64,000 nt of DNA from Oikopleura dioica (Eukaryota; Chordata; Appendicularia; Copelata; Oikopleuridae), in the NCBI GenBank assembly GCA_907165135.1, contig OU015568.1, positions 9,122,501 to 9,186,500 on the forward strand. Direction: 5' to 3'. The translations under genes and the position numbers were made by a program. Each line of letters begins with the position of its first letter. Within the stretch, counting starts at the first letter, position 1. Below are positions 1 to 9,790 of this stretch, piece by piece. Under the pieces are notes generated by a model. The model saw only the letters and a program-made list of their open reading frames with translations. It was not told the origin of the DNA and ran no database searches.

Positions 1-126
1 ATTAAGATCACTTACGTTCGTTACACCTTTAATAGGGATGAACCTGAAATTGTCAACAAGGCAATCAAGGCCATCACGGCCAGCATGGCCATCAAGGCCA
101 TCGACCCGACCAAAAACTCGACCTAG
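1..126 (+). CDS. Possible C-terminal end of a gene entering from the left edge
   Basis: One frame is open from base 1 to a TAG at 124-126. It encodes about 41 residues ending in a stretch rich in Lys-Ala-Ile (…NKAIKAITASMAIKAID…). A related stretch (…VDKAIKDIMAIEAIKTI…) recurs near 285-350, so this may be a local duplication rather than a gene end. I do not recognise the protein, and no splice signals decide the matter. Confidence 0.25.
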   Translation: MKITYVRYTFNRDEPEIVNKAIKAITASMAIKAIDPTKNST

Positions 127-372
127 TCGGAAATGGTGGGGTTTATATTGGCACCGAACGATCCTACCATGGATTTTTTTGATTTGATCGGTGGTGGGGT
201 TTGGTCGGTGGGTGGTCGGCTTAAGTCGGTTTCTTTGTGTTTTTCGTTTTGACCGATTTTTTTCATTTCTCTCTGGCGATAAAAGAAAAAGAGATTGTCG
301 ACAAGGCCATCAAGGACATCATGGCCATCGAGGCTATAAAGACCATTTTAGAAATCAGCAAAAGTCCCTATA
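50..372 (+). repeat. Diverged local duplication (KAIK-type segment)
   Basis: Two stretches around 50-105 and 285-350 share a run of AAGGCCATCA-like words in the same reading register. They flank about 180 bp that includes two GGTGGGGTTT repeats. This is visible by eye only. It could be an old tandem duplication inside a coding exon, or simple sequence. Confidence 0.3.
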
Positions 373-523
373 ACCTGAATTCAACAACGCCCTCAAGGCC
401 ATCAATTCTAGAAAGTTGCGGGTTTCCTTTAAGACAGGCGCGGAGCGCACACCCGCTTTTTCTGCTTTCTGATCGTTGATTATTGCTTCAAAAGTATAAA
501 AATTGATCTGCTTAGTTAAAACC

Positions 524-1425
524 ATGGATGCTCGAAAACAATACCTTGGAAAAATCCCACGATTCCTTAATTCCTTCGAAGTGTCAAATGATGGCTCGGG
601 GACCATGGCGAATCTTACCTTTATGATGTCTCGTGTCGTGCAAAGCCAACTCCCTGAGTTTGCTCCAAAGCAAATGTACAGGGCATTAGAAGATATATTG
701 GAAAGAACCGAAGCCACTATGACTGTCGAGTCGTTTTTCGTTTTCCATTTTCAGGGCGGGCCTGTCATAAATTGCTCTTTTGAATGTGCGGTACCGCTTA
801 TCATATGAATTTTCGATTATAATCGGGATCATGGCTGTCGAATTCGCGTCCTATGATCTGTCAAAAAAATTTTAGTGTGCGAATTAATATTTACGCGTCG
901 TTTTTCTATCTTTCGCGTTCGTCTCGTTCAATCATCTTCAGAAAGCTTTAGAAAAAAGATAATAGAAGTAAGCGCTTTAAAAGTCTCCAAAATTTCTCTA
1001 AAAATTAATTCTTTTTCTTTTCGAGTGACGACAGTTATCAAATAACCAGCTCTGATCTAGACGATCGAGAAATTGCAAAATTTATGGTTAAGAGGCCTCT
1101 TGAGCTTGCTGTTATATTTAAGACGATCTCTTCGAAAGAATGGCTCAGATTAAAAGCTGAACGATTGGTTAAAAGTTTTTTCTTCCAAAAACTTGACAAG
1201 CCTTCAAATTGGAATCAAATATCTAAAGAAACAATAGATGTTTTGGAAATGACGAGGTGTTTAGACTACAGAATATATCAACTTCATCGTGCATATGATG
1301 AGCTACGTCTCCAACAAAGAATAAGACGATCTTACAATCAAGGTGGACGACATCAGGGTTATTACGAATTACTGTGTGGAAAATTTGTCTCTCTCACATC
1401 GTTGTTTCCAAAAAACTTGTGGTAA
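524..1425 (+). CDS. Hypothetical protein, probably two exons
   Basis: I do not recognise this gene. The first block opens at an ATG at 524 in good context (ACCATGG), about 28 bp after a TATAAAA-like motif near 496. It encodes a helical, charged stretch (MDARKQYLGKIPRFLNSF…) that stays coding-like to about 720. The second block runs from a likely 3' splice site near 1024 to a stop at 1423-1425 and encodes a basic, helical segment with an Arg/Gln-rich end (LRLQQRIRRSYNQGG). I could not fix the junction between them; only weak GT or GA donors lie near 715-735. The two blocks could also belong to separate genes. Confidence 0.35.
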
Positions 1426-1622
1426 AATCGAATTATATGATGTGGAGTTCATTTTTCTTTTTTAAGTCGTCGTCGTGGATGAGAAGTTCTGTTATGATGT
1501 CAATGTTCTACGATGTTTATCCTTTTCTTTCACTCTTTCCTTATTTTTTACGTGATTGTTACCCTTAAGCAATTTGTTCGATAAAATCTTGGATAAGGAT
1601 TAATTGTTAAAGTATTTAGACG

Positions 1623-3311
1623 ATGTCCGAGTTTGGCGTCTCTATGATGCCTGTTGAACCACCACCAGATGATTTATGCGCACTTGGTCCAGCGCCAAGC
1701 GTCATGAATATCGATTCTATTGATGCTGTGTCTAACTATGACTTTGACCCCAATGAAGCTCCTGTTAATCTTCTTCAAGTACCAAGGTTTTTATTCGTTC
1801 AAGATTGATTGAATTAAAGTTAATTTTGCATTTCAGTGTTCTTGATCTCGAGAGACTTGATAATCTAAATGAACCGCTTGGCACAGCTCCGTCAATTCTT
1901 AATATTGACACCATTTCTGTTTATTCCCACGATGAGGTTCAGGCGAATAACTCTGAACTGACTGATTTAACGGAGGTTTTTTATGGTCGAGTTCCAAGTG
2001 TGATGAATCTTGACCAGGGTTTCGAAAAATTGGCAGCCATGCGGCGGCGAGGATTTATTCATACTCCGCGCGCCCTTCGCTTACGGCCTCCATTCATTTT
2101 TCGAATCCACGCTCTGGCGGCAAAGCCAGCCGCTGGCCGCTGGATTCCACTGGAGACCGAATTTCAGCCTCGGATAATGTAAAATTCGGACTGGGTCGCG
2201 TTAACGCAAGATGAATCACCAAGTGGCCGCTGAACCCTGGCGGCCAGCGGAGGTGGGTCTCTAAGAGGTGGAAACCAAAAGAGTATGAGTGGGTTGTGGC
2301 TGCCGCCTGGCCTCGTATTTTTCGAGACCCTGATCTTGACCATATAAACACAATGAACGAATGCGTTCCAAGTGTACCGTCTTCATCAGATTTCGACATA
2401 ATGAACGGATGCGTTCCAAGTGTACCATCTTCATCAGATTTCGACATAATGAACGAACGAGCGCCTTCTGTGCCAGATATAAGTTCTCTTACGATTGATG
2501 AGGATTCAGAAATTCAATTATCGACGTCTTCAGTGAATGAATTAGGAGCGGAAGCAGATTGCTCTTCGCACCTGCAAAGTTATGGTCATGAAAATGTGAG
2601 TGAGGATATACAAGATTCCGACTACACTTACAATCATGTCAACGGGACAGAAATTCAAAATTCGATGGACACACCGGAGAATCAATATCTGCAAGATCAC
2701 GAAGAAACGATGGAAATGATAAAACAATCGCAAAATGGTCACCTTGAGGCGCTTACGAAAACTGAAAATGTCACACGATCACGCTTCCAAAAAATCGCAC
2801 GCAAACCAAGCACTCATAGACCAAGTCTTCTTGAGTGCAGTCGGACGAAGAATTTTCCATTAACCAGAACAAATTCTTCAACTCGTTCCCTAAGAAACGC
2901 GTTCAAGAAAGAATCAAAAGCAAAAACAACAGGCTTAAGGCAAGCTCTGGCAAGAAGTAGGCTCCGCGAGATCGCCGCATCGGTCGAAATCACCGATCAA
3001 CGGTCTGCAGACTCTCTAAGAGAGCTTAGTTTTCTATCAATGACTGATAAACTTGCCACGAAAATAATCAATGATGTGACAAAGATAATATCGTCAAAGA
3101 AAAAGTCAAAATTAGGTGATATTCTCTCAAAGGTATAATCGTTTTTTTTTAAGAATTTTCTAACATTCTTAAGCTGAAATCTTCTCCCGCTTTTACGGCG
3201 AAAGAAGCAGAAAAACTTTTTGCAAAGTTTTTAGTTAAAGAGCTTAATACAAAAAGGGTGGTAGGCGGCCTTTTGAACAGACCTTCAAAGAATGAAAAAT
3301 ATTTTACCTAA
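1623..3311 (+). CDS. Disordered protein with repeated PSV(M/L)N(I/L)D motifs, four exons
   Basis: Four exons join in frame to give about 429 aa: 1623-1786, 1837-2018, 2327-3132 and 3174-3311. The last exon is revealed only when a 41-bp GT-AG intron is removed. The first 130 residues carry a recurring short motif: APSVMNIDS, VPSVLDLER, APSILNIDT and VPSVMNLDQ, then VPSVPSSSDFDIMN twice, then APSVPDIS. The middle is acidic and low complexity. The last 200 residues are basic and helix-prone. There is no signal peptide or membrane segment, so a cytosolic or nuclear scaffold is the simplest guess. Regular spacing of near-identical short motifs suggests a multivalent docking protein, but I know of no family that fits. 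Intron 2 is unusually long and GC-rich. Confidence 0.55.
2019..2326. other. Long GC-rich intron, possible inserted element
   Basis: This 308-bp intron sits between PSV-motif exons, where the neighbouring introns are 40-50 bp. It is much richer in GC than its surroundings and contains GGCGGC/GCCGCT words on both strands (for example near 2120-2145 and 2225-2255). That would allow partial pairing. An inserted short element is plausible, but I saw no clean terminal repeats. Confidence 0.35.
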
Positions 3312-3482
3312 AAATTTTTCTATCTTTACTTGTCTGCCCAAACGACCGCTTACAACCCAATAGATACAATGGACCGACGTCTCGTCCATCGATTAAATTG
3401 TCCAATTATAAAGGTGATGGGTCCTAGCAGCGCTCAGGCCCGACCGTTCAGAGTATCATTTCAAAATCTCGATAGAGATCTC

Positions 3483-3552
3483 GGCGAGTTGATCCAGTGG
3501 TAGCACACCCCGGCCGGACGCGGGAAACCGTTGTTCAATCCCAGGACTTGTC
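3483..3552 (+). tRNA. tRNA-like sequence (pseudogene or SINE head)
   Basis: The segment is 70 nt long. Its first seven bases GGCGAGT can pair with its last seven ACTTGTC, counting two G-U pairs. An A-box-like D arm (GATCCAGTGGTAGC) and a B-box-like stretch (TGTTCAATCCC) are correctly placed, as in tRNA-Gly. The anticodon stem has two mismatches and would present CGG, and the T stem is poorly paired. I therefore read it as a tRNA-derived relic or the pol III head of a SINE, not a working tRNA. It lies just upstream of the transposon-like genes. Confidence 0.35.
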
Positions 3553-3595
3553 TAGCTTTTTAGCTTGAGCGCTGTTAAAATCCATCAAAGGATAC

Positions 3596-5363
3596 TCTTG
3601 TTGTCGTAAATGTGGAAATAATTTTCCAACATCTTCTACTGCCTCAGCATTTCATGATCATGTTAAAATATGCTCTGGTCGAGTCTGCACAGGAAAGATA
3701 ATAATTATCAGGATTGTCTAAGTATGCTGTGTTCTTATCAAAAATAAGATTGCAAAAAGCACTTTTCTTCTTTGGATTTATACAATAATCACCTTGGTAA
3801 CTGTACGGCTTCCGTCACAAGCAAAGACTATGATGTGAAGCTATTGAAGAGAAAAGATGCCTACAAATGCTGTGGAAGTCGTCCAACAAAACAGAATGGC
3901 CGGGTAAAACGACAGCATGAGATCAGACAATGCGTTTTGCCAACCTGCTTTATATGCTGCCAGAGGATCCCATTAGAGCATATTGAAGACCACGTGAGTA
4001 ATCACAAAGATGACTTCGGCTCCGGTCTAGTTCAAGCTGTTAGAGAAGAACCTGTCAGGGTGCAAAAATCATCTGAAGAGCCTTATCTTCTTGAAAATCA
4101 AGAGGCACCGCATTCATCAAAAAATTTGCCTACAGTGTTAACGAAAAATGTCGAGGCAAGTGAGCAGATGCTTTTTATGCCTCAAGAAGTCGGGATTCTA
4201 TCAAAATCAACGATAGAGCATTTGGATGCTGACGTTCGTCTCGAAAAAATATCACGCGCCTCTAGAGAAGAGGAAGGAAGTGTTGAACAGAACCAAGAGC
4301 AGGAACTAAACATTCAGCCTCGCTCTATTCTTAAAAAGAATAAAACGACGAATTCTGAGGAAGATGACTCTGATCCTGATTGGATAGATGAAAATCCCGC
4401 TGAGCGGCTTGAACTTGAAAAAGAAAACTTGATAGGTGCACTTGAAGAAATTGCCAGTACATCTTCCGTTCCAAGTATTTTGGAAGCTCTGTCAACTTTG
4501 AAAACAACCGAGGAAATTAAAAGTGAAATGCAAAACCTGAGTGAGCAGAATCAAAATACTCTCATCAAAATGCAGCTTTTACCAAGGTTTGTGAAGAGAA
4601 AATTTTATAAAAGAATAGAACAATTTATAAAAGATTATAATTCTAGTGAAATAATGAAAAATATGCTTGACAAATCAACTTGGAAAAATGAGAACGTGAT
4701 TTTAAAAGCGGTATTAAAAGAAAATAATTCGCAAGAAAGAATTCATGTTCTTTCCTCGACATTTGGAATTAAGGACCGGTCAAAAAGTCCAAAACAATAT
4801 TGATAGAGTAAATGGAAAAACACCCTATTATAAATATCGGAAAGTTGAGCGACCTCGCTTTAGAAAAAGAAACTGAAGAAGCTTGCAGATGAAAAAGAAT
4901 CTGGGGAAAATTATGCCAATTTCAATCAGATCAAAGCCGCGAATATTTCATTAGATTGGATTATAAAATTAATGAATTTTACGATCTCCATCATGTCTAT
5001 AATCCTATATTTGTTTCGGCAATAGACGCATTTCTTGACGAGAGAGCTTTCATTGATCCGAGTCAAAAGAAAGCAACTCTAAGGGAATCCTTAATTCTTG
5101 ACCGCACTGTCTTGAAATATCTTCGTGAAAAATGTGATACGCGAACCCATAAAATTGACTTGCTACGACCAACGACTCAGTCTCTGACCACTTCGAGAAG
5201 AATACTGAAAAAAACTCTTGAAGAACTTCACGCTGAATTTATTAGTGAATATCCACAGCTTACACACCTAACTTTGAAGGAGTTCAAAAGTATGACTCCA
5301 TTTTACTACATTCCGCCCTCACGTACAACGCAAGTTGTATGCGCCTGCGAGATAGGGTCTTAA
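3596..5363 (+). CDS. Zinc-finger and helical N-terminal part of a transposon-like protein (split or broken)
   Basis: Cys/His clusters appear in order. A first finger lies near 3605-3685 (CRKCGNNF…HDHVKIC). A second is restored by splicing near 3749-3805 (CKKHFSSLDLYNNHLGNC). A third lies near 3940-3995 (CFICCQRIP…HIEDHVSNH). A long charged stretch with an acidic patch follows to about 4800. A further block at 4950-5363 contains TSRRILKKTLEELH and ends in VCACE. That pattern of a basic helix, an 'F…P' segment and Cys pairs recalls a transposon-encoded protein family I have seen in other animals, but this is memory, not a search. Frames change near 4765 and 4870. A 28-bp GT-AG intron (4774-4801 region) would fix the first break, so decay is not proven. 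Confidence 0.4.
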
Positions 5364-5644
5364 ATCGTGAATTATTATAAATTTATTGTCACTGTAATGG
5401 AAATCACACCATGATATGATTAAGACCATTTATTAGTCCTGCCTTAACAAGGGAACTTATGAGAAGGCTGCGCAGAGCCTTGGAAAGAAATTAGGACAGG
5501 AGACTCTTTTCTTAGATATCACAGTTCATCGCAGAATCCGTTAACAGGTCCTAACAAGATCTTGAGGATAAAAAAGCCCCCCTCCATAAGACGTTCCCGC
5601 ATTGGCAGGCTTCAATTTCAAAGAAATCTTGGAAAGGAGCACCT

Positions 5645-7269
5645 GTGCAACAACGGACAAACAATATTGTGTCACTGATCGTAAAAAGAAGACAAGTTGC
5701 TTTGTTCACCCAAAAAAATTCAACATCCTGCAGCGACTGCACTCACAAGAGTTGCGTTGGTCCGGATGAATTTATGGAAGACTTTGATCGAGAAATATTC
5801 GAAAAAGTCGTACAAATGCATCCTGACGAGACCGTTGCCTTTGACAGATTCGAACTCCTCAAAGCTGGAGTTAAAGCTGAGACAGCTTTTGTTTCTGGTA
5901 GCGAAACTCGCGGTAAAATGCCAATACGGCAATTCTTCGATCAGCTTAAAAGTATGACGAGAGAAACACTTGCCCATAGCATCGACAAGAGCAGAAATAA
6001 AGAAGATCTTAAAGTATATGAACATGGAGATGTTAAGCCAGGGAGTCTTCATCTTGAGCCGAGGGTCTTAAATTGTATCGAATGAATACGTCAAGTGTGT
6101 CTATAAGCAAGAACTTTCTGAGACCCGTGGAAAGCTTGACTACGCCTCGACGTTTGTTCTTCAAAATAATACTGCGTCACAGTTCGGGATCAGAAAATTC
6201 ATTAATTTCGCTTGGCTTGTTTACATGAACCCTAAAAATAGCATGAATATCTTCAAGCCGGGCGCCTTGGATTGAATTGTAACGTTTTAACGGCGGTCGC
6301 TCGATGGAATGAAAACGAAATACAAAAAATGCAATACTTTCATTTTCTTATGGAGAAGAAATTTGCCGGAGCGCCGATTGAGGCGGAAAAAATGATTGTT
6401 GAAAATTTTAAAAATCGAAACATAAATTTCACAGTCATTAACAGGATTTCTGAAAGGGTTCGAAAGGGTTAAAATTTGCATTTTAATGTTGACGATAATT
6501 CCATTATGGCTCGTCGGTAGGTAATGGTCTATTTCGATCTTGCGGATTTATAAGATCTTTGAATTTCCCGAACCCTGTTTTACATAATGCGAGCTCTGAA
6601 TTCAAATCGAGGGAACATTTTCACCATGCCATTTCAAATAACGATGGCCTGCGGAGAACTTATATTTTCAAAACCAGCCGCCATGGAAAAGGTATTTTTT
6701 CCGCGAAACTAATTCTAGAATTCTGAGGCCTCGTCGATGGCGCCCATAGTCACTGCGCTACCACGATAAAAAATGCGAAACTTGTAAATCGCTGTGGTAC
6801 TCTTGATGAATGCCTCGGATTCTTGAAGGAAAATGAGCAGAAGCTGCGGACAGAAGAAAAAGAAAAACGCGCAAAACAAAATTTTGCTGGGCGAGAATAT
6901 GCCATTCTCAAGAATAAAAATGAAGAGACCACGAAATCTTCCGTAAATCTCAACATACCGTCAATTAAATCGATTCGTATGATAAACTTCGACGCAGCAA
7001 GAGGAGCTCTTTATGCAAAAGACATAGTCTGCAGCTGCGATCTCTGTTCCAGTGGAAAAATTAGTCTCTGTGTTCGAAATTCTGGAAACACATTTTCCAG
7101 AAAAATCGGACAGAAAGACGGAACAATAATTATTGATAATAAAAATCAGCCTCAAAGAAGACCCGTCAATCTTCGAGAATTATCAAACAAACAAACAATC
7201 AGCGATTACGTCTACTCTGCAACAGATATTCAAGCTCAGTTAAGGGTTTTAACGACCGAACGTCATTAA
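5645..7269 (+). pseudogene. Transposase-like middle region, multiply interrupted
   Basis: Several short coding-like blocks follow each other in different frames: 5645-6085 with a CSDCTHKSC cluster, about 6090-6240, 6272-6472, about 6640-6720 with an HGKG motif, and 6775-7269 with a CSCDLCSSGK cluster. Order and composition suggest one long protein continuing from the zinc-finger part toward the Ulp1-type domain. HGKG followed by an Asp-containing segment is seen in some animal DDE-type transposases. That resemblance is from memory, and I cannot name the superfamily or the catalytic residues. The breaks may be frameshifts or unrecognised tiny introns. Confidence 0.35.
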
Positions 7270-7444
7270 CTAAAACAGGGCTATATGCTCTAGAGAACCC
7301 TGATTAAGATTGCGCTCTTAAGATTAGAAAATACAAATAAAACAGTCAGTATCCTCTACCCTGTGGCCCGCCAAAGGTGTGACTCTAGAGCTTTAAAACC
7401 TAATTTTCTGTTTTTCTTAAGCGAAATATCAAAATCTTCTCTGA

Positions 7445-8025
7445 AAGCGGAAATTTCCAAAGTCCGGGGTCAAAATCGTTATCTTGTCCGAATTTAAAAT
7501 TCGAGAAACAGATTTTTGCTCATATCCTACATCTTCCGTCGGAAACATGACTCAAGGCACTTATAATGACCCAAGCCTTAAGAAACGAAAAAAAATTTGT
7601 GCACCATTATTGCTGTCATCAAAAGATGAAAACCACGCGGCACTCTTGATCGTTAATGTCAAATCTCGCTCAGTTACTGTCTATGATACAAATGGGGCTA
7701 TTGGAAATTATCAAAACGCCATTGATAGTTCGAAAAAAAAACTTCTTGATACTATTGGAAAAATTCTGAATGATCAGGGCCCTTGGAAGAAAAAACGCGA
7801 AAATGTTCCGCAAACGAATCGTGATTGCGCGGTCTATGTGCTCAACAGGTTAAAAAAAATCTTTAAAATTATTTGTTGCTTAAAATTATTTATAAAAATT
7901 ATTAAAGAATTGAGCAAGAATTCAAAGCTGGAACACCAGAAATAACATCGTCGAATATTCTTGAGATCAAGGAAAATCAACTCAAAAAAATTAAGTATGG
8001 CAATATTAATAAATACAGTTCATAA
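7445..8025 (+). CDS. Ulp1/adenain-type cysteine protease domain, transposon-associated
   Basis: The block reads through a His-containing strand (ENHAALLIVN), an Asp/Asn after a short strand (VTVYDTNG), a Gln (VPQTN) and a Cys (RDCAVYVLN). That is the His-Asp/Asn-Gln-Cys order of the C48/Ulp1 and adenovirus-protease fold. A GT-AG intron of about 60 bp follows the catalytic Cys exon. It restores a conserved-looking tail (RIEQEFKAGTPEITSSN…) ending at a TAA at 8023-8025. No ATG is convincing at the 5' end, so this is probably the last part of the upstream transposon-like protein. Such domains occur in several DNA transposons and in Polinton-like elements. I saw no polymerase, integrase or packaging ATPase here. 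Confidence 0.55.
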
Positions 8026-8515
8026 ATTTAAGTCATTGGGTGTGCAATAAAACAACTCCATCAAAAAGAGTCGCACAGCATTCAAGTGAAGTCAATGCTG
8101 AATCGAAAAGAGTCCGTTTTTCCTGATCTGGAAATATCACGATTACATTTTTTTTCCTCGTTGTTAAATACAAATATTCCTAATTGTTAATTCTTGTTTT
8201 TGAAATTCTCTTTTCTGTGAGTAAAAGAAAGGCAAAAGAAAGAAGAAATCAAATCATTGAATTCAGAATGCTTATAATTTTTTTTTTATTGCCCGTGTGA
8301 CTATAAAATAAAACAGCCATTCTTCAATCAAATCCTGAAACACAGAAGATATTTAATATTTATCATCGATTCAAACTGTCTGTATGTTCTCATAACGGAA
8401 CATGGGTGATGCCTCGACACAGGTCAGAAAAATGAGCGCAATATCTATGTTAGAAAAATGGAAAACTAGTTAATTGAAAAATTGTTTTCTCCATCTTAAG
8501 CGTAAAATATAAGAT
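8026..8515. other. AT-rich sequence without recognisable genes
   Basis: This stretch follows the protease-like gene. It contains poly-T runs and no convincing open frame or repeat. Confidence 0.4.
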
Positions 8516-8888
8516 CGGCTGCCCGTTTAGCGCCCCGTCGTTATATATTTTTCAGAGACCCGTCTAATCTGAACGATGAATTATATTCTTCGATTTTGTA
8601 GAGCTCCGACTTCTTCACTTTTAGTCTTCTATTTCACTTCTACTTTCCTTTTATTTCTAGTCTGAGTTTCAAAATAAATCTTTAGATTTTTATAGAGGGC
8701 TTTGAAAGAGTCGCTCTCATTCCGAGACTTTGACCAAGTTATCCCATTTTGATATTTTCAAATTGTTTGTATAAAAGAATAGGCTTTGATGATCATAAAG
8801 CAAAAATAATAAAGATAAAATCATTTACCGTTCAGATTTGACGGGTCTCTGAAAAAACGGTCATGGCGGGGCGCTAAACGGGCAGCCG
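8516..8888. mobile_element. MITE-like element with ~60-bp terminal inverted repeats
   Basis: The left end (8516-8574, CGGCTGCCCGTTTAGCGCCC…) matches the reverse complement of the right end (8829-8888) over about 60 bp, apart from a small indel and a few mismatches. The interior of about 250 bp is AT-rich with no coding frame. That is the build of a non-autonomous DNA transposon. It lies about 490 bp after the Ulp1-type gene, but I did not find the same terminal sequence on the other side of that gene. I could not confirm target-site duplications. Confidence 0.6.
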
Positions 8889-9150
8889 CGCTCAGCCGAT
8901 GTTCTATCCATAATATCCATGTTCTATCCTTAATATCATACATTAGTTATGGAGTCTTTATGGTTCAAAGGGCATGAACGAGAGTGCTGGCGCCGACCAT
9001 GTTTCTTCGGATACGAAAAACAAATTTCCTTCTCGGAGATTCACAGGACTGTTTGAATATAAAAAGATGATAGAACAGTTAGGTCTACGCGGAAAAAATA
9101 CTTTAATGGGGGCGTCCTTATGGAGAGATAATTTTGAACACATTTTCTTA

Positions 9151-9327
9151 AAGCTCTTGATATGCCTGTTCAGAATCGCGAATAAACATCATATCGGGGG
9201 TATTGGGAATTCGAGAAAAATTCGATTTTATGGTTTGTGGGCCTCTTTTCGGCGGCCATCATATCTATATCCCGATGCCCCCGATACAATTTTTAATCGC
9301 GATTCTGAATGAGCATCTTGAGATCTT
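9151..9327. repeat. Imperfect 57-bp-arm hairpin (MITE or small-RNA-like inverted repeat)
   Basis: Bases 9151-9207 pair with 9271-9327 at roughly 80 percent identity. The shared cores are CAGAATCGCGA and TATCGGGGG, and the loop is 63 bp. It resembles a short foldback or MITE remnant. Some such elements give rise to small-RNA precursors. Confidence 0.5.
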
Positions 9328-9448
9328 TAAGTAGACGCGTAAAAATTTTCAAAATATGAGGGTGCGACCTGCTTTTGGTTTTCCGCGGAGTCCCCTTATA
9401 TATGTGTTTCATTAGCTAAAGTAAGAAATTATTCAAACACCACTTTAG

Positions 9449-9790
9449 ATAAAATATTTCGGAAAACACAAATTAAAGAAAAAAAACTGGATTATTACGT
9501 CATATTCTGGTGCCTGTTTAACTGAATTAGCAGTCCTGATGAAAGTAGGACAAATCTGCGATGAGGAAAGAAGACCAATTCTTCAAATCAAGAGCCGGAA
9601 TGCCTGGAACTATGGTGAAAATCTACCGGAGAGATTTTTATGCGAAAATTGCCATACAAATTGTCATTCGCGCGTCTCCGGAACAGTTCTAGTCTATGCT
9701 GGACACAACAATATTCTGAAGGCATCAACACTGGCATTCCAAGATGTTGACCTAGATAAAGCAATTCAGGATAGTTCTTTCTCTATCTAA
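9449..9790 (+). CDS. Unrecognised open frame with a CENCHTNCH cluster
   Basis: The frame is open from about 9449 to a stop at 9788-9790, and the first ATG is at 9539. It encodes a basic N-terminal part and then a Cys/His cluster (CENCHTNCH). It could be an exon of a larger gene or a transposon fragment. No partner exon was found on either side. Confidence 0.25.
   Translation: MKYFGKHKLKKKNWIITSYSGACLTELAVLMKVGQICDEERRPILQIKSRNAWNYGENLPERFLCENCHTNCHSRVSGTVLVYAGHNNILKASTLAFQDVDLDKAIQDSSFSI

Noticed and set aside
3256-3359. Partial inverted repeat GGTGGTAGGCGGCC / GACCGCTTACAACC
   Set aside because: Only about 75 percent pairing over 24 bp, and the left half lies in the last exon of the PSV-motif gene.
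3596-8025. Polinton/Maverick or viral element
   Set aside because: Only the Ulp1-type protease fits. No DNA polymerase B, retroviral-type integrase, packaging ATPase or capsid-like gene was seen in the window.
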